Source of the DNA: Fratercula arctica
Lineage: Eukaryota > Chordata > Aves > Charadriiformes > Alcidae
Assembly (NCBI GenBank): GCA_947846985.1
Contig: CANTUZ010000002.1
Location: 149,911,889-149,975,888, forward strand
DNA: 64,000 bases
Reading direction: 5' to 3'
The stretch's first letter is position 1; each line of letters begins with the position of its first letter. Of the stretch, positions 51,226 to 63,683 are shown in pieces. Made by a program: the position numbers and the translations under genes. The notes under the pieces are model-generated. The model searched no databases. It was given only the letters and a program-made list of their open reading frames with translations, and was not told the DNA's origin.

Positions 51226-54200
51226 CGAACTGGCCCCTACAATATTCCTGGGGTCGTGTCAGACCTCACTTTATCAGCACACTTGAGATGGCAAGGGTGG
51301 GAGCTGTAGATCATGAATGGAAATACAATGAAACCAGACAATGATGCACTCTCAGTGTAAAATTACACCGTAGCAAGTATTTTATGTGAAATCCTTCGAA
51401 GTCGGCTGCTTTGGAGCACAGAGGAGAGAACTGAGGCTCCCAGGAGCAGCAGCGCCGCAATGATCTTATCCAGCAACATCTTCCTCGCCCCCCAGCCCAA
51501 CCCATGTTTGAACATTGAAATTAATTATGCTGTGGGGTGAAAAAACCTGATATGTTACCAAGTGTTCATTTACTAACTTTCTACCACAGTGTCAAAAAGA
51601 TTCTCTTAGCCTGGAGTTACATGTGGAAAGTTCATTGTTCACGCAAGGTTTGCAAAACCCCCCAATATGATGTGAGTTAAATTCAAAGTAGTATAAATTT
51701 GTAACCAGGTAAAAATGGATAAAAATGCAAGAAAGTGCAAGATAAAGCACACTTAAGCCAGTGTTTCGGAAATTTAAAGTAAAAAAAGAAAGACTCAGCA
51801 CTCTTTAGTAAAGAAGGAGGTTGTGTAAGCACTTGAGAGGGAAAAGGGAAGAAAGAAAAAGCTTTTTTCTACATGGAGAATTAATCTGCACACTGACCTT
51901 CAACCTGCTCTGGCACTCACACAGCGGTACAAGGGGAAATGCAGACATAGAGCAAATGACACAAACAAATTCCTGCGGAGGAAACTCTTCTGATGGAGAC
52001 ATCCATTCTCCAGACTCAAACCCACCGTGCTAACACACTTGCCTCTTGCACAGCGCACAACTCCCGCTTTTCTAATGGAAAACTTCCCGCACAAAGTGTC
52101 GCTTACAAGAGCGAAAAAATCAATGCGGGCAGGTTTGAATTTCTCAAGCACCGGAGCTGCCACGCTTTGGCCATGAGAAAAGCCTTCGGCCTCACAGGTT
52201 CTCCTAACTCACGCTGAGCCCGCGCGGGTTGCCAGCCTGGAATATCTACAGCCCTCTGATCCACTGCATTGCGCAAGGCAGGACTGATGACAGCAGGCTC
52301 GGGTTATCAGCTAGACTGAGTTACTCTGTCGGGTAAGAAAACGGACGCTTTTGCCTGCTCGGCAGTAAAAGGGAAGCAGCAATAAGGGATGGAGACAGTT
52401 ACCATAAGTTTGACTAGGGACAGAATTAAATCGATGCAGTAAATGGCACTTAATGCACTTCAGTGACCCAACGCATTTACTTCATCATACCGTGCCATGC
52501 GGCTGATTACATTTGATGCACAACACATGAAAAGCACTAGAGGCCATTGCTGGAAAATCTCAGGATGCAAAACAAATTGTCTGGGCACCTCAAGTTTTCA
52601 GCATTTCTGCACATACGTGCATGTACGCACTCTTTCCTCCGTGACAGCACCTTTCAGAGGTCACCTTGGCACTGGCTTCACTCTCCCACTGAGTTTGCCT
52701 TGTTAGGATCAGCGGTCAGGGCTCCAGCCCTGCGTAAGTTCTGACAGTTTCCTTGGTTTGGCTTGATTGAGAGAGCACAGCTGCTTTTTTTCAGACCAAA
52801 ACTCCGAGAAAACTTGGTACAATTTTGGAAAACTAAATAGGCAGTCAAGTTTGCTAGCTGCAGAACACAGTGGGACCTCACTCGTTCACATGGCATCAGT
52901 CCACACACACAAACCAGGCAGGCTATCCTCAAAAAGTTCAACTCTGAGGGCTACATGAAGGCTCAGATTCCTTCATTTGCATGACACCCTGGGGAATATC
53001 CAACGCCAGAGCAGTGGAGGTGTAAGAAAGGCAACAAAGTCCTAGAAAGATGCTAGTTGTTGGGAAAGCTGGATTCTTCTCCTTGTCCTGGCATTGACTT
53101 GCCTTTTCTTTTCCCCTCCTTGCCACTATCAGGGAAGATGCTGAAGACCCTTTGAGACCCTCTGAAACTCCTTGAGAGACAACATCAGGCACTCCAACAG
53201 CTCCCCCCTGCCCAACTCTGCAAATTCCTCTCCCATGAATGAGGCAACAGGGAGGTTTTTGTGCCACTCTCCACCTGGCCCAAGAGCTGAAGTTGAGATC
53301 TCTAACCCGGCTTACTCTGAACGAGCTAGGCTGGGAAGAACCTTCATGGGTGATTTGGTCAGGAGGTATGCAGGGATCCACAACTCTGTGCATGATGAGC
53401 ACTTACCATGGACTTGACCACTGCCACTTCTACCCCCATAGTGAGTCTCCTTTGAGGCAACATGCTGAGAGTCTGCAAGCGGGTGGAGAGATAACACACT
53501 GAACCCAGACATCTACTAAATTAATGCTGAGGACATGGGTAACCTCCAGAACAGCTGGAGCTGCAGACAGTGTATATCCGTAATTGTAATGAACTCAACA
53601 GGCTGGGGTGGCCATGCCTTACAAGACCGGACCTCAAAGGTCTGCCCCTCTGTTATATAGGGATAATGATTTTGAACCATTTTTGTAAGTGGTTGTGACT
53701 GTGATGTTGTTATTGCTCTGTGTCACCATAAATCATTGTGCTTTTCCAAGACTTCTTTTCAGAGGTTAAATAGAATAAATGAGTGGAGACTGCAACCTAT
53801 TACATATGCAAAAAACCAAGAGGTTAGAAGCAGCCACCTCCAGTGCTCCCACCTACTCATACCAGTTCCAGAGCTTCTTCCACATGATGTAATAAAAAAT
53901 TACTCTTAAACCAAGTGCTTCACCTGAGGACCAGAAGGCACTGGCATGAACCCCTAAAGCTCACATTCTTCCTTGGAAAATGAGAATATTTATGAATATC
54001 CACTTGCTGTTTAGGAACAGTGAGGTGCAGCGAGGTTAAATGGGTTTTTACCTCAGAATAAATCATTAGGAGAGTTGGGAATAGGACCGAGAATCCTATC
54101 AACCAGTCCTCGGCCTCATTACATGAAAATTGTCTTCCTTGGCATTTTATTTAGTACTGACATTATTCCTCCAAATGTATCAGACTTGACTTCTGTTACT

Positions 54201-57200
54201 AGGGCCATAAAAAGCAATTTAGGGGAGCTGAGCCCCACCCTGTTCATCATGTCCCACTTTGGGACTCGTATTGCACAGCAGCACAACCTGCACAGCAAAG
54301 CCACTGCACCCTCTCAATTGACTCCGAGGGGAAGAGTCAGTCCCAAGGTGACCTCAAGCCATGATGGTAAGGAAGCTTGCTCATCTGCGGGACCACGGCT
54401 TGGGGCTCAGGGGAAGCATGAGGAAGACTCACGCAATAATTTTGGATTTGTTCCAGTGTTGCTGAGAGCAGAATTTGGCCCTGCTCTAAGAGAGGGAGAG
54501 AAATGTATGCATTGGATTTATTTGCCTTGGGAGTGAACTAGACAGATTTCAATACTTAAGGGGATTGCATTTAAATCATCTGTGGATTTTGAAAACAACA
54601 TTATTGCTTGGTATCACAAGCAATTCCCAATTTTTAGATCTTCCCGAGCTAGACTCAGTTTTAGTCCTAATAGCAACAATTCTATTACTTCTGAGAGGGA
54701 AATGGAATTGCAATGAACTGGTATGCATTTTCCTTAAAAATTATAAAGTGACAAATGTTTTATTTCACCTTCTCTTGAGGATTTGCTGGATATTGAAAAT
54801 AATCTTAATGTAGTCACTGGCTGGCATTAACATAGTGCTTTAACTGCCTGTTTCAGGGAAAGCAGAGGATTGTGTGTTTTCTTGGCAGCCTCTCACAAGG
54901 TGCTGCTCACATTGTAAATGTGCTCGGTTATCCAGCAGGATCAAGACATCACTAAATAAAAAGGTATTGTAACTTCATGCTTTGAAAGTCTAATTCCACC
55001 CTTTTTCAGGCTCCAAACAATCCATGGTTTTCAACACAGAGGGATTTACAGCAATCGAAGCAAGAGGAAAACCCATTTCCTCTTGCTGTATCGCCCTTCA
55101 TTACTGTTGTTTAAATTCTTGGGTTTCGAACCCAATTTCAGATGCTCTTAACTTGTCCATTTTCATATTGTCTTCCCAGTCCCTCGGTGCTCCATGAGTG
55201 GCACGGAGTAGCAACAGTGTGTATACGGCGATCAGGCCACCGGTACGTTATCTACTGCATCATACATCTCCACAGCAGGTTTAGGTGATGAGACAGTAAA
55301 ATGGGGGAGATTTTCAGGAAAACCTTGGCACCTACATAGCAAATCATGGTAGAACTAAAAACTGAACACATTTTAATATCTGACTAGTCCATTTCAGACT
55401 TGTGTTTTTGAAAGAGCAGAGTTGCTGCAAGATTTCTCCGTTTCTCCGTTTTCCAGTCAAGATGCCATAAAAGGTCCTAAATTCCTAAAAAATTTGCACC
55501 TTTTCAGTCTTCTAGAGGGCTACCAAATGAAAACCCCACTGGGGATGCCACAGACCTCAGGATGCTTAACATGAACAGGAACTGAATGTAGATCCCTTTT
55601 AGAAACAAGGGAAACCCAAAATGTATCCCTCGGTTGCCAGCAACTGGTCTGCCTGGTAGTTGTTTTGTGATCGTGAACAGGAGCTGCTTCTACGTAGAGA
55701 GAAAGGGAGAAATTTGAGGGAGAATATTTTACGGACTCAAAATTCTCATTTCTGCTGCAACTTCAAGAGAGCGTCGTGTCGGCTTTTTGCAGTCACTGCC
55801 TCAGCGGTTGTTGTTAACATTACATTCTCCTTCTTCAGCAATGGCTTAATCTTACATTCTCTGGAAAGAAAAATATCTGTTCCTTAATTCACTTCACCGC
55901 CACCAGCAAAATAATAGTTAATTACAGCAAAGGAAGCGGGGTGGAGCCCAAGCCGCACAGAGGAGCCAGTGCAGCCTGGAGCCCCCAGCCATCCTTAATG
56001 CGCAATAGAAATGCAGGTGATGTGCAAAAAGAGCTCCCCCCGCACCAGCAGCAGCTGGAGCAGGCAGCTCCTAAAATCCGCACCCAGCCCTGAACGCCAT
56101 GTAGAGAAACGCGAGTGTGGGACAAAGCGCCTCGTGCAGCCACTAGAATGTCACTGTCACACTGCTCAAAATCTTGAGCAAAATCTGTTTTTCTCTGATA
56201 ACGCTGTGGATACAATTAGCTAATAGCTTTAGAAAGGGAAAGCAGAGGCTTGTTTCTTTTCTCTCTCCTAATCATTTAAAAGAGAAGATAAAATAAGGTG
56301 CCAGTGACAACTCTCTTATCTCCATTCAAATGACAGCACAAGGAGTTTCAGCAAGATTGTTCAGAAAAACCCTCAAAACTGATGATACGTTAAGTATTTT
56401 GGGCCAGATCTTCAGTTCACGTAAGCAAGCAAGGTCCTAGGGACTTCACAGACCTGGTTTTGCTTTATTCCAGCTAAGAATCATCTTTTGTTCCCAGTGT
56501 GGCAGGTTAGCAAGCAAAACTGACACTCAACGTGGGATTCCCCTCACCCAACAAGTGCAACACAGAGATCTCCAATGAAGCTCGTTCTTCCTTTACCACT
56601 AGGCTTTCCTATAGCACAGAGGTGAAGCAGGCGTAAGTCTCTGAGGGCCCTGATTGTTCCCTCAGAGTTCCTCTGATTGAGCTTGGATTTGATCTCCACT
56701 GACTGCCAGGCAGTGAGGAGTGCACAGCGACGGCAGTGGTTCGGTTCAGTTCAGCATTGCTCTTCTGAGGCGACTATTCTGATTTTCCCCACTTACCTCA
56801 TGTTGGCTCACATCATGGGGCAGTGTTGGAGCACACAAACTGGATCCTTTTCAGATGAAACTAAGCTGGAAGGTGCAGACGTAGATCTGACGCACTCCAT
56901 CTCCACATCTAAATCATCCCCTCCAAGGCGTGTATAGTGTGGAGGTTGGGTTTCGGACTACAGCTCTGCACCAGGTAGCCTGTGCTAATTGCTAATGTAG
57001 ACAACAGCCTTCTGGTAGCTCCTGCAGATGTAGCTATCTGCATTTAATCAAGTGAATTCCACCCCAAGTTGTTTTGTATAAATAACGTGGCCACAACCCA
57101 AAAATTGAATTGTTGGAGGAGTAGGAACACTGTTCTCAGACCGTTTTCAGGGTAACATTTTGTGCTCATTTTCTGGCAGGGAGAAGCCCATAGCCAATAT

Positions 57201-58010
57201 CAAACACCAATAGCCATTGGGATGCTCTGTTTTGGAGGAACTCGTAGTGACTCAGAAGACCAGGAGCAGAGCAGACTCACCTCCATCTTTCAGCCTCTTC
57301 CCAAGATACATCAGTCTTGTATGGCTGGCAGATCAGACGGGATGACAATATAAGCACCTCTCCATGCTCTGGTAGTCTGAAGCCCAGAAGGGATGAGGCC
57401 AGCCTGGACACCTCTGATGGGAACAAACCAGTGACTAATCCCTCACATTTACAGGCCATGATCCCCAGCCCATTGGTGTCACCAGGAACTTCCCCAGGGT
57501 GAGATTCACCTGACCGGATGATGGTGGCTGTGCCACAGGACCTGCAATCGGTGTGCTTGTGCTGTCAGCGGAGAGAAACCAACACACCTGAGGTGCAACT
57601 TATCTCATGCTAAAGCCCATGTCTGGAACAGGTGAGGAGGATAATCCTGAGCAATGCTTTGTTCTGTCCATTGACTACACAGAGAGACAGCGGGGTCCAG
57701 CTCTGACAGAGAGGAGTGCTTTGTAGGCATCTGGAGTTAGGTGGGATGAATGCGATCCCTCGTGACTCTGACAGGTTTCTGATAATCCCTTAACAATAAG
57801 TATGGCTCAATAAATTAATATATTCTCAGCCTGCAGGGATCAGCCTTCAAAAGCCTCCAGGCTGGTGGAGAAATCCTTCTAAAGGTGACTCCTTCTAAAA
57901 GTTACCTACAAATGACTGTATATATAAATATATACAAATACCAAATTACCTACCAATGACTGTGTCACAAAGCAGGGATACTGCGCAAGTGACGCAGACT
58001 GAATGCTTTT
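51226..58010. other. Intergenic sequence with possible regulatory stretch, no supported gene
   Basis: It holds the MIR-like remnant at 53965 and a CpG-enriched segment at about 52030-52240. A short phrase at 56400-56430 (GGGCCAGATCTTCAGTTCAC) recalls an old amniote repeat. Frames at 52938-53402 (minus, 154 codons) and 54075-54536 (plus, 153 codons) have no recognised motif. The second runs through the MIR-like tail at its start. Confidence 0.6.
53965..54118 (+). repeat. MIR-like ancient SINE remnant
   Basis: The plus strand shows CTTGGAAAATGAGAATAT, a short insertion, then AGGAACAGTGAGGTGCAGCG, AGGTTAAATGGGTTTTTACC, AGAGTTGGGAATAGGACCGAGA and a closing CCTATCAACCAGTCCTCGGCC. The order matches the MIR 3' half (gaaactgaggc / gaggttaag / gggaatcgaaccca / gactcccagtcc). 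It is diverged but collinear. Confidence 0.6.
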
Positions 58011-58342
58011 AGAATCACAGAATCACAGAATGGTCTGGGTTGGATGGGACCTTAAAGACCATCTAGTCCCAACCCCCCTGCCATGGGCAGGGACACCTCC
58101 CACAAGACCAGGCTGCTCAAAGCCCCATCCAGCCTGGCCTGGAACACTTCCAGGGATGGGGCATCCACAGCTTGCCTGGGAAACCTGTTCCAGCGTCTCA
58201 CCACCCTCATAGTGAAAAATTTCTTCCTAATATCTAATCTAAATCTACCCTCGTCCAGTATGAAGCTATTACCCCTCATCCTATCACTACATGCCTTTGT
58301 AAAAAATCCCTCTCCATCTTTCTTTTCTGCCCTCGGGTAAGA
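58011..58342 (-). mobile_element. CR1 LINE, 5'-truncated 3' end
   Basis: Read on the minus strand this is a classic avian CR1 3' region. It has the non-coding tail with the TTTACTATGAGGGTGGTGAGACGC-type segment, the GGCCAGGCTGGATGGGGCTTTGAGCA segment and CCATGGCAGGGGGGTTGG. The 3' terminus carries two tandem copies of the octamer ATTCTGTG at 58011-58030. About 330 nt remain, so nearly all of the roughly 4.5 kb element, including the reverse transcriptase, is missing. This is the usual result of truncated target-primed reverse transcription. Sequence quality is high, so the insertion is probably not very old. Confidence 0.95.
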
Positions 58343-58589
58343 CAGTAAACACCTGTCAATGCTGCTGGACTAGTTAGCACTGTGTACAGATGCCATACCA
58401 TGTATATTACCTATGTAACAGACACAGGACATACACACCGCCATTGCTCAGTTCAAGCTGAGGAGAAAGCAGATAAAGAGCCATTCGTTTAACTACCCCG
58501 AACTTGAGGCACGTGGCAGTCATGCTCCCAAAATTTGCATTCTCAAGAGCACAGGCAAGATTTGTTATTCTAGCTTAAAAATAAAAACA
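58343..58589. other. Intergenic sequence between CR1 and EXT1 distal poly(A) site
   Basis: Short AT-rich stretch with no gene. It includes the U-rich region that would lie just downstream of EXT1 cleavage. Confidence 0.6.
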
Positions 58590-58612
58590 CGCTGCAACAG
58601 AAATGTACGTCC

Positions 58613-58618
58613 TTTATT
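58613..58618 (-). promoter_or_regulatory. Candidate distal polyadenylation signal AATAAA of EXT1
   Basis: The minus strand reads TTAATAAAGG. About 20-40 nt further it continues into GTTGCAGCGTGTTTTTATTTTT (complement of 58575-58596), a GU/U-rich downstream element. The AU-rich sequence on the upstream side is typical of a 3' UTR end. It lies about 5.07 kb from the EXT1 stop codon. Confidence 0.5.
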
Positions 58619-59160
58619 AACAATTTTTCAAAATAAATCTGAAGAAAAAAAGTCTTTGGTGACACTATCTATAAAAACAACCTATCTTAGATGGTAAACC
58701 TATGATGTTATACAGGTTAATGAAGTAAACCAAATTATATGGCTTTTTAATTTCTCATTCTCTCTTTTTCTCTCACTCACACACTTGCTTTAGGTTTAAT
58801 TGCACCATGTTGTCAATAGTCAAACAAAGAGGGAGAAACACTTTAAAAAAGATGTGGCAGCACTATGAAAACATTGGTAATGCATTAGAAAATTTTTCTC
58901 AAAAATGTACATTTTATACAAAATAAGGTTGTATTTTTTGTTTGCTTTTTTGCTTTACATTTGCCCACCTAAGAATTCCCATTTCAGATTTCCATTCTCA
59001 TCATTCAAACACTATACATATTTTCTCTCAAAATAAATATACAGGCTTATGTACAAGGTCGCAAGGCCCATTGGATCATCACTAATCCACTGTGAAATCG
59101 TCACTAAAAACATCATGTGAGGGTGGGAGGGAGCATCCAAAAGCATCCAATGAGTCCCAT

Positions 59161-59197
59161 AACTCCCCCCTAATTTAACTCCCCCTAATTTAACTCC
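59161..59197 (+). repeat. Two-copy tandem repeat, 15-16 nt
   Basis: AACTCCCCCCTAATTT is followed by AACTCCCCCTAATTT and a partial AACTCC. It is a recent local duplication inside the candidate EXT1 3' UTR. Confidence 0.85.
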
Positions 59198-60222
59198 AAC
59201 TTAAAAAACGTGAGTGAAGACCGTTAAAATAGTGGTATAAAGGCCAGCTTGACTCAGTTTTAAACAAGGGTGAGATGTACCAAATTTTGGGACCTGCGGT
59301 TTCATTTCCAGCAGAGAGCGGGTCAGAGCCCGCCGGGGGCAGGTTCCTTCTCAGAAGCCCCCAGGCCCATCCCCCGAAGCCCCGCCGAGCCCAGGGCACC
59401 GGCTCTGTCAGGCAGGTCCCTTGGAGGCCACATTTCTGTGACAGAGAGCGGAGCCAGCCAGCGAGCAGAGCACCAACCCACACACCATGCTGTAACAGGA
59501 CGTTTGACTGCAGGAATTAATAAAATCGCCGTCAATCAATACAGATGTTACAACAAACACTGAGGGTTTTTTTGGTCGCATCGGACTCTTAGTTACGATA
59601 TGGGGTGAGGGAGAAAGAGGAGGACACTGCATTTTACACGGAGAACGTAAAAACTTTAAAAAAATCCAAGTCTACTTCTAGCTGTTTCTGTCATTGCTGC
59701 AGTGTCAAATGATTCCTTCCATTCTCCAAATGACATCTTTTGGTAAATGAGCTATTTTAAAAGGCGCTCATTGGTGAAAGATTAATTTCTTTGTCAAAGT
59801 CAGCTCTAAAAAAGAAATTGCAATCTGAAATTGATCAAATCCACGATGTTTGCCCATGGAAAAGATCAAAGCGCTCGATAGCCATGCATTAGCACACCAG
59901 TGTGTTCACTATGAAATCGTTACAAAGCTTAAACATTCACATCCAGAAAAAGTTACGGTAATAATTAGAGTTTTTCACAAAATAGAAAGAGGGCAAATAA
60001 AAGTGTGTACAGGCCCAAGGGACGGCAAGGAGAGCCAGGCACTTTCTATCTTGGAAGTTTGCCCCTATTTTTGTGTCGCGTTTTTCTCATTATGAAACCC
60101 TCCTCCAGCAATAGATCTCATTCAAATTATAACTGGGAAGGGTTTCTTTCTCTCTCTTTTTTTTTTCCCTTTAATAAATTCAATTAAAAATTCATCAGTT
60201 CTCCCAAACTCTAATCCCTACT

Positions 60223-60228
60223 TTTATT
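60223..60228 (-). promoter_or_regulatory. Possible intermediate polyadenylation signal AATAAA
   Basis: A canonical AATAAA on the minus strand inside the candidate long EXT1 3' UTR. It is followed by GGGATTAGAGTTTGGG-like sequence, which has only moderate GU content. Usage is uncertain. Confidence 0.25.
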
Positions 60229-62671
60229 CTGTTTTAATGGCATGGATCTATTCACATTCATCCATCCATCTCACCCCTGATTAAATTAAGGTCAGTAACC
60301 TTTACGAAAGGCCACATGCGTAACGCTCAGTCAAGTCATCAGGCATTCAAGTACCTGTAAAGTAAAGGCTAACATAGCCTGCTGTTAAAGAAAAATAATT
60401 AAAAAAAAAACCCAACCCACCTACAAAAGGAGCAACAAGGAGCAAACCTTGTTTCAGCACCATCTGAATTGAGGGGGGGGGGGAGAATAAAGAACCATTA
60501 ACTCACAGGTAGGACGTGATTAAAGGGTGATTGCATTCCCTAAGGAAACACCACAGCTCTACCCGGCACACGGGAGGCTGGGAAGCGTGACTACTGTCCT
60601 CGGGAGTGCGGGCCGATGAGGTCTGTGTTGGGCGTAACACACCAAGTCTCTAAGCTGGATCGGTGTCCAGCTCTTCCCCTGGGTCCCCAGGCCATGGACA
60701 TGGAGACCGATGGCCATTCTCGAGACTGGCCACGAGGCACATTCTTTCCTAGAGGGACGGCTATGCCCAGGCAACGTGCTGCAAAAAGAGACTCTCCTAC
60801 CTATCCACATCCCGTCTGCAGCTAAGCCTTTCATTGTCGCTTGTTTAATTAGCGATCTGTAAACAGAAAGGGCCTCAAATCTCATTGAGAGTGAGCTTTA
60901 TAGCACAGTCTCTTTCAGCCACCCCAAAAAGTGACGATGACAGAATGTCAAACAGCTTAAAAGCTTGGCCTGACTTGCTGCACTCCAAAAATTGTTAGCT
61001 ACTCCCTTTTTTACTAAAAACCCAACCCACGTGCCCCAAAATGGCATTAACTAAAACCCAAGCAGAACTGTAATTCTTGGTTTTGCAGAGTCCCCTCTTT
61101 CCCTCCCCCCGGCCCCTCTTGCTGGCTACGGACCACTGACCGCTTCCCAGAGCTGCGGATGCTCCTGTGGACACATCCACAGCTCCGCCTGCAAACGGAG
61201 ACACCGGCAAAGCGGGAGCCCCGCCAACCTCATCCAGAGTTTGACACATTCTCCAAAATCTGAAGTCTAAGGAGAAGGCTTATTCCGGTCCCTGAAAGAG
61301 CTGCCCGATCTCCAAGAGAAAAAAGTGGCGTGGGAGCCGCTGAGCCATTCATCCTGGAAAATCAAACCATGGAACTTCACCTTCCCCCACAGATCAGCAA
61401 GCGCAGACCGGGTTTGGTTTTTATGGGATGTAGGGATCTGAATTAGCAGCTCATCCTACAAAGACAGGAGCACAACCTGCTCCCCTTCCCTCCCTGGCCC
61501 TGCCTACCTACTCTTGCCTCTTTACACCTCCCTCCACATCCTGATTTAACTCTCTAAAATGACATTGAAAATAATCAATAAATCACCAGACAGTTTTCTG
61601 CGTTGAACGGGCTCAGAGAAGCATCTGGTGGGCACCAGGGTGGCAGAAGGCGTGAGGCGAGACTGCGTGGCCAGGGGCTGGGAGAGCAACGGGAGTGGGG
61701 GGAAAAGTGGCACCTCCTCCTCAAGTCACTAGCTGCAGTTTCACACACGTTTTGGCAGATTCTGTTAAAGATTTGGTTCAGATTTAACACACAATGTGAG
61801 GAACCTGATGTTCCTGCCCAACCTCGCCGTGCTCTGTTCAAGTATTGCAATACATAGGCAAAGCAAAGCATTCTTTGCAAGTCTTTACATGTCAGCTTGC
61901 ATTCAAACATTTAGCAATACGCACTTTGCACTTTTACAGCAACTTTCTGTTTAGGGATTCTGATCTTACCAGCAAGAGAAATTATTTAGGCTTCATAGCA
62001 TTCCCTCTACAACCAGTAACTACTTCTAGAAATGAGGAAACTGAGGCATGCCCCGGTTATGGATGTTGCTTAAAGCTGCAATAATAAAGCAGTGCCTGAG
62101 CCTGAATGAAACTGGTGATGATCCTGGCCCACCCTCCCGACCACTCCAGCTACTCCTCACCTCTGCTGCCGGACCGTCTGTTTACACAGGAATGAGGTAT
62201 AGAAAGGCTTGCTGGTCTTTTGGGCATCGGAACTAAACACTCCCGCCGCGACGTTAACAGAGCTCTTGGGGGTGGCGATGGTTACAGAGCACCCCAAACG
62301 CACCTCATTGAAATGTGAGAGTTCAAAACGCTTTTTAAAGTGCTTATTTTCTTAGCAAATGGGAATGGCATCTCCCTGACCCAAATCACTGCTTTTGTTT
62401 TCATTCTTCAATTGAAAGAAACACATAAATAAGCGAAGCACTACAGAGAAATAAACAACTGGAATATTTCCATTTAAAAATACTTCCATTTGAAATGCTA
62501 AGACCATTTTGGAGCGTGAGCAATGCCGGTATTTCAGGGCAGGTTTTTCGTCCGAGTTACCCTGCCCCAAGTACGCCTGGGAGCACCCGCTGCCGCCAGT
62601 GCCCAGTGTCTGACCGTGCACTTTACTTCAGGGGTCAGACCTCCAGGAGGGAATTTCTCCACCTATTTGCA

Positions 62672-62820
62672 CTTTAAAAAAAAGAAAGAAAAAAAAAAAG
62701 AAAACATCATGCTTTGATTTCATACAAACCAATTTGTTACAGGCCAAATTCCTGCGCTGCGAGCACTAACATGCTTTCTTTTTTTTTTGGTTTTTTTTTG
62801 TTTTGTTTTGTTTTTTTTTT
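62672..62820 (+). repeat. A-rich and T-rich low-complexity pair
   Basis: An A/G-rich run (62672-62704, A with a few G) is followed about 70 nt later by a T-rich run with sparse G (62775-62820). Both lie inside the candidate long EXT1 3' UTR. The two could pair as an imperfect stem in the transcript. Confidence 0.8.
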
Positions 62821-63414
62821 GCCAACACCCCTTTTGCCCTCAGAACAAAGCTATTTCTAGAAATTTAGCAGCCCTGGCCAAGCGGCACCAGTGCTCCCGG
62901 GCAGCAGGGTCTCAGGCAGGACATGTGTCCCAGCACTGGCCATGCTGGCTGTCCCTTGGGTATCTCCTGCCGGGATACACAACCAGCACCGCATCCCTGT
63001 GCTCCATGGCAGCCCTTTGCTCCTCTCCCCCTTCAAGGCTAGGCTGGTCGCCTTTAAAAATAGGGTCCCCAACCAGGAGGATCTATGCTCTTGCCTGGCT
63101 TGGTGGGGATTCTCCAGTTTTCCATCCATCCAAAGGGGTTTTGCCACAGTGGCTGCTACCGGCTTGGGGAAAACCAAGGAAAAAAAAAGTTAAAAAGTCA
63201 GCAGTACATGAGAAATGCTAATACTTCAATTCTGTCCTGCTCGTGCTCAGTTTGGTTCTGAACCTGCTGCATTTTTCTGTGAGATTCAAGCGTTTAACTT
63301 TGCAAGGGAAAATGAATGAAAATTGCAATGACAATCAAATGTATGAAAGAAAAGTAACGGCAGCTTTGAAATATTCACAACCAACACAATTTTGATTAAA
63401 GAAAGAACTCTGTT

Positions 63415-63420
63415 TTTAAT
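63415..63420 (-). promoter_or_regulatory. Candidate proximal polyadenylation signal ATTAAA
   Basis: The minus strand reads ATTAAA here. In the transcript direction it is followed within about 30-45 nt by TTGTGTTGGTTGTG (complement of about 63380-63394), a strong GU-rich downstream element. The combination is what vertebrate cleavage and polyadenylation expects. A second ATTAAA at 63487-63492 is an alternative, with a weaker U-rich downstream region. Confidence 0.6.
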
Positions 63421-63486
63421 AGGTTTTTTTTTTTTTGATCATTAAAAAAGTTTAAACCTGCATAGCAATCATTTCAAAAATAATTA

Positions 63487-63492
63487 TTTAAT
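63487..63492 (-). promoter_or_regulatory. Alternative proximal polyadenylation signal ATTAAA
   Basis: The minus strand reads ATTAAA about 190 nt after the EXT1 stop. It is followed by AT-rich sequence and a U-run but no clear GU-rich element. It is less convincing than the signal at 63415-63420. Confidence 0.35.
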
Positions 63493-63683
63493 GTTCCATA
63501 ATGAAACTGTACACGACCTAGTCTGGAGCGACAGAAGCCTGCCGGGCGGCTCGGCACAGTCCGGAGCAGCGAGCCCCAGCCCTGGGGCGGCCACCGGCCG
63601 GGGTCGGGCACTTGCCATCGGTGGCACAGTCTGGGTCCACACACCGGTGGCCGGGGACGGCTCGGTCCCCTCAGCAGCGCTCC

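Larger units (their letters stand above)
58590..63397 (-). other. EXT1: EXT1 extended 3' UTR candidate (long isoform)
   Basis: About 4.8 kb between the proximal site and the next strong poly(A) signal on the minus strand. It has no coding exon that I can support. Its AU-rich segments with scattered U-runs (58600-59060, 59640-60420, 61860-62000, 63180-63480) look like a long vertebrate 3' UTR. GC-rich islands interrupt it at about 59290-59470, 61090-61220 and 62560-62640. A short ancient-SINE-like piece (about 62028-62050), a T-rich tract at 62775-62820 and a G11 run at 60473-60483 lie inside. Open frames here (up to 144 codons, at 62787-63221 on the plus strand) have no recognisable family and overlap one another on both strands. 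The UTR assignment is an inference from signals and position. The alternative is plain intergenic DNA. Confidence 0.45.
63398..63683 (-). other. EXT1: EXT1 proximal 3' UTR (short isoform candidate)
   Basis: This sequence follows the EXT1 stop codon on the minus strand. The first 150 nt (63531-63683) are rich in G+C and CpG. The remainder turns AT-rich, as is common near a poly(A) site. The left limit is inferred from the ATTAAA at 63415-63420 plus the expected 10-30 nt to cleavage. Transcript evidence would be needed to fix the end. Confidence 0.65.

Noticed and set aside
53160..53700. Possible endogenous retrovirus or LTR
   Set aside because: I looked for paired LTR ends, a tRNA primer-binding site and polypurine tract and found none here or elsewhere in the window.
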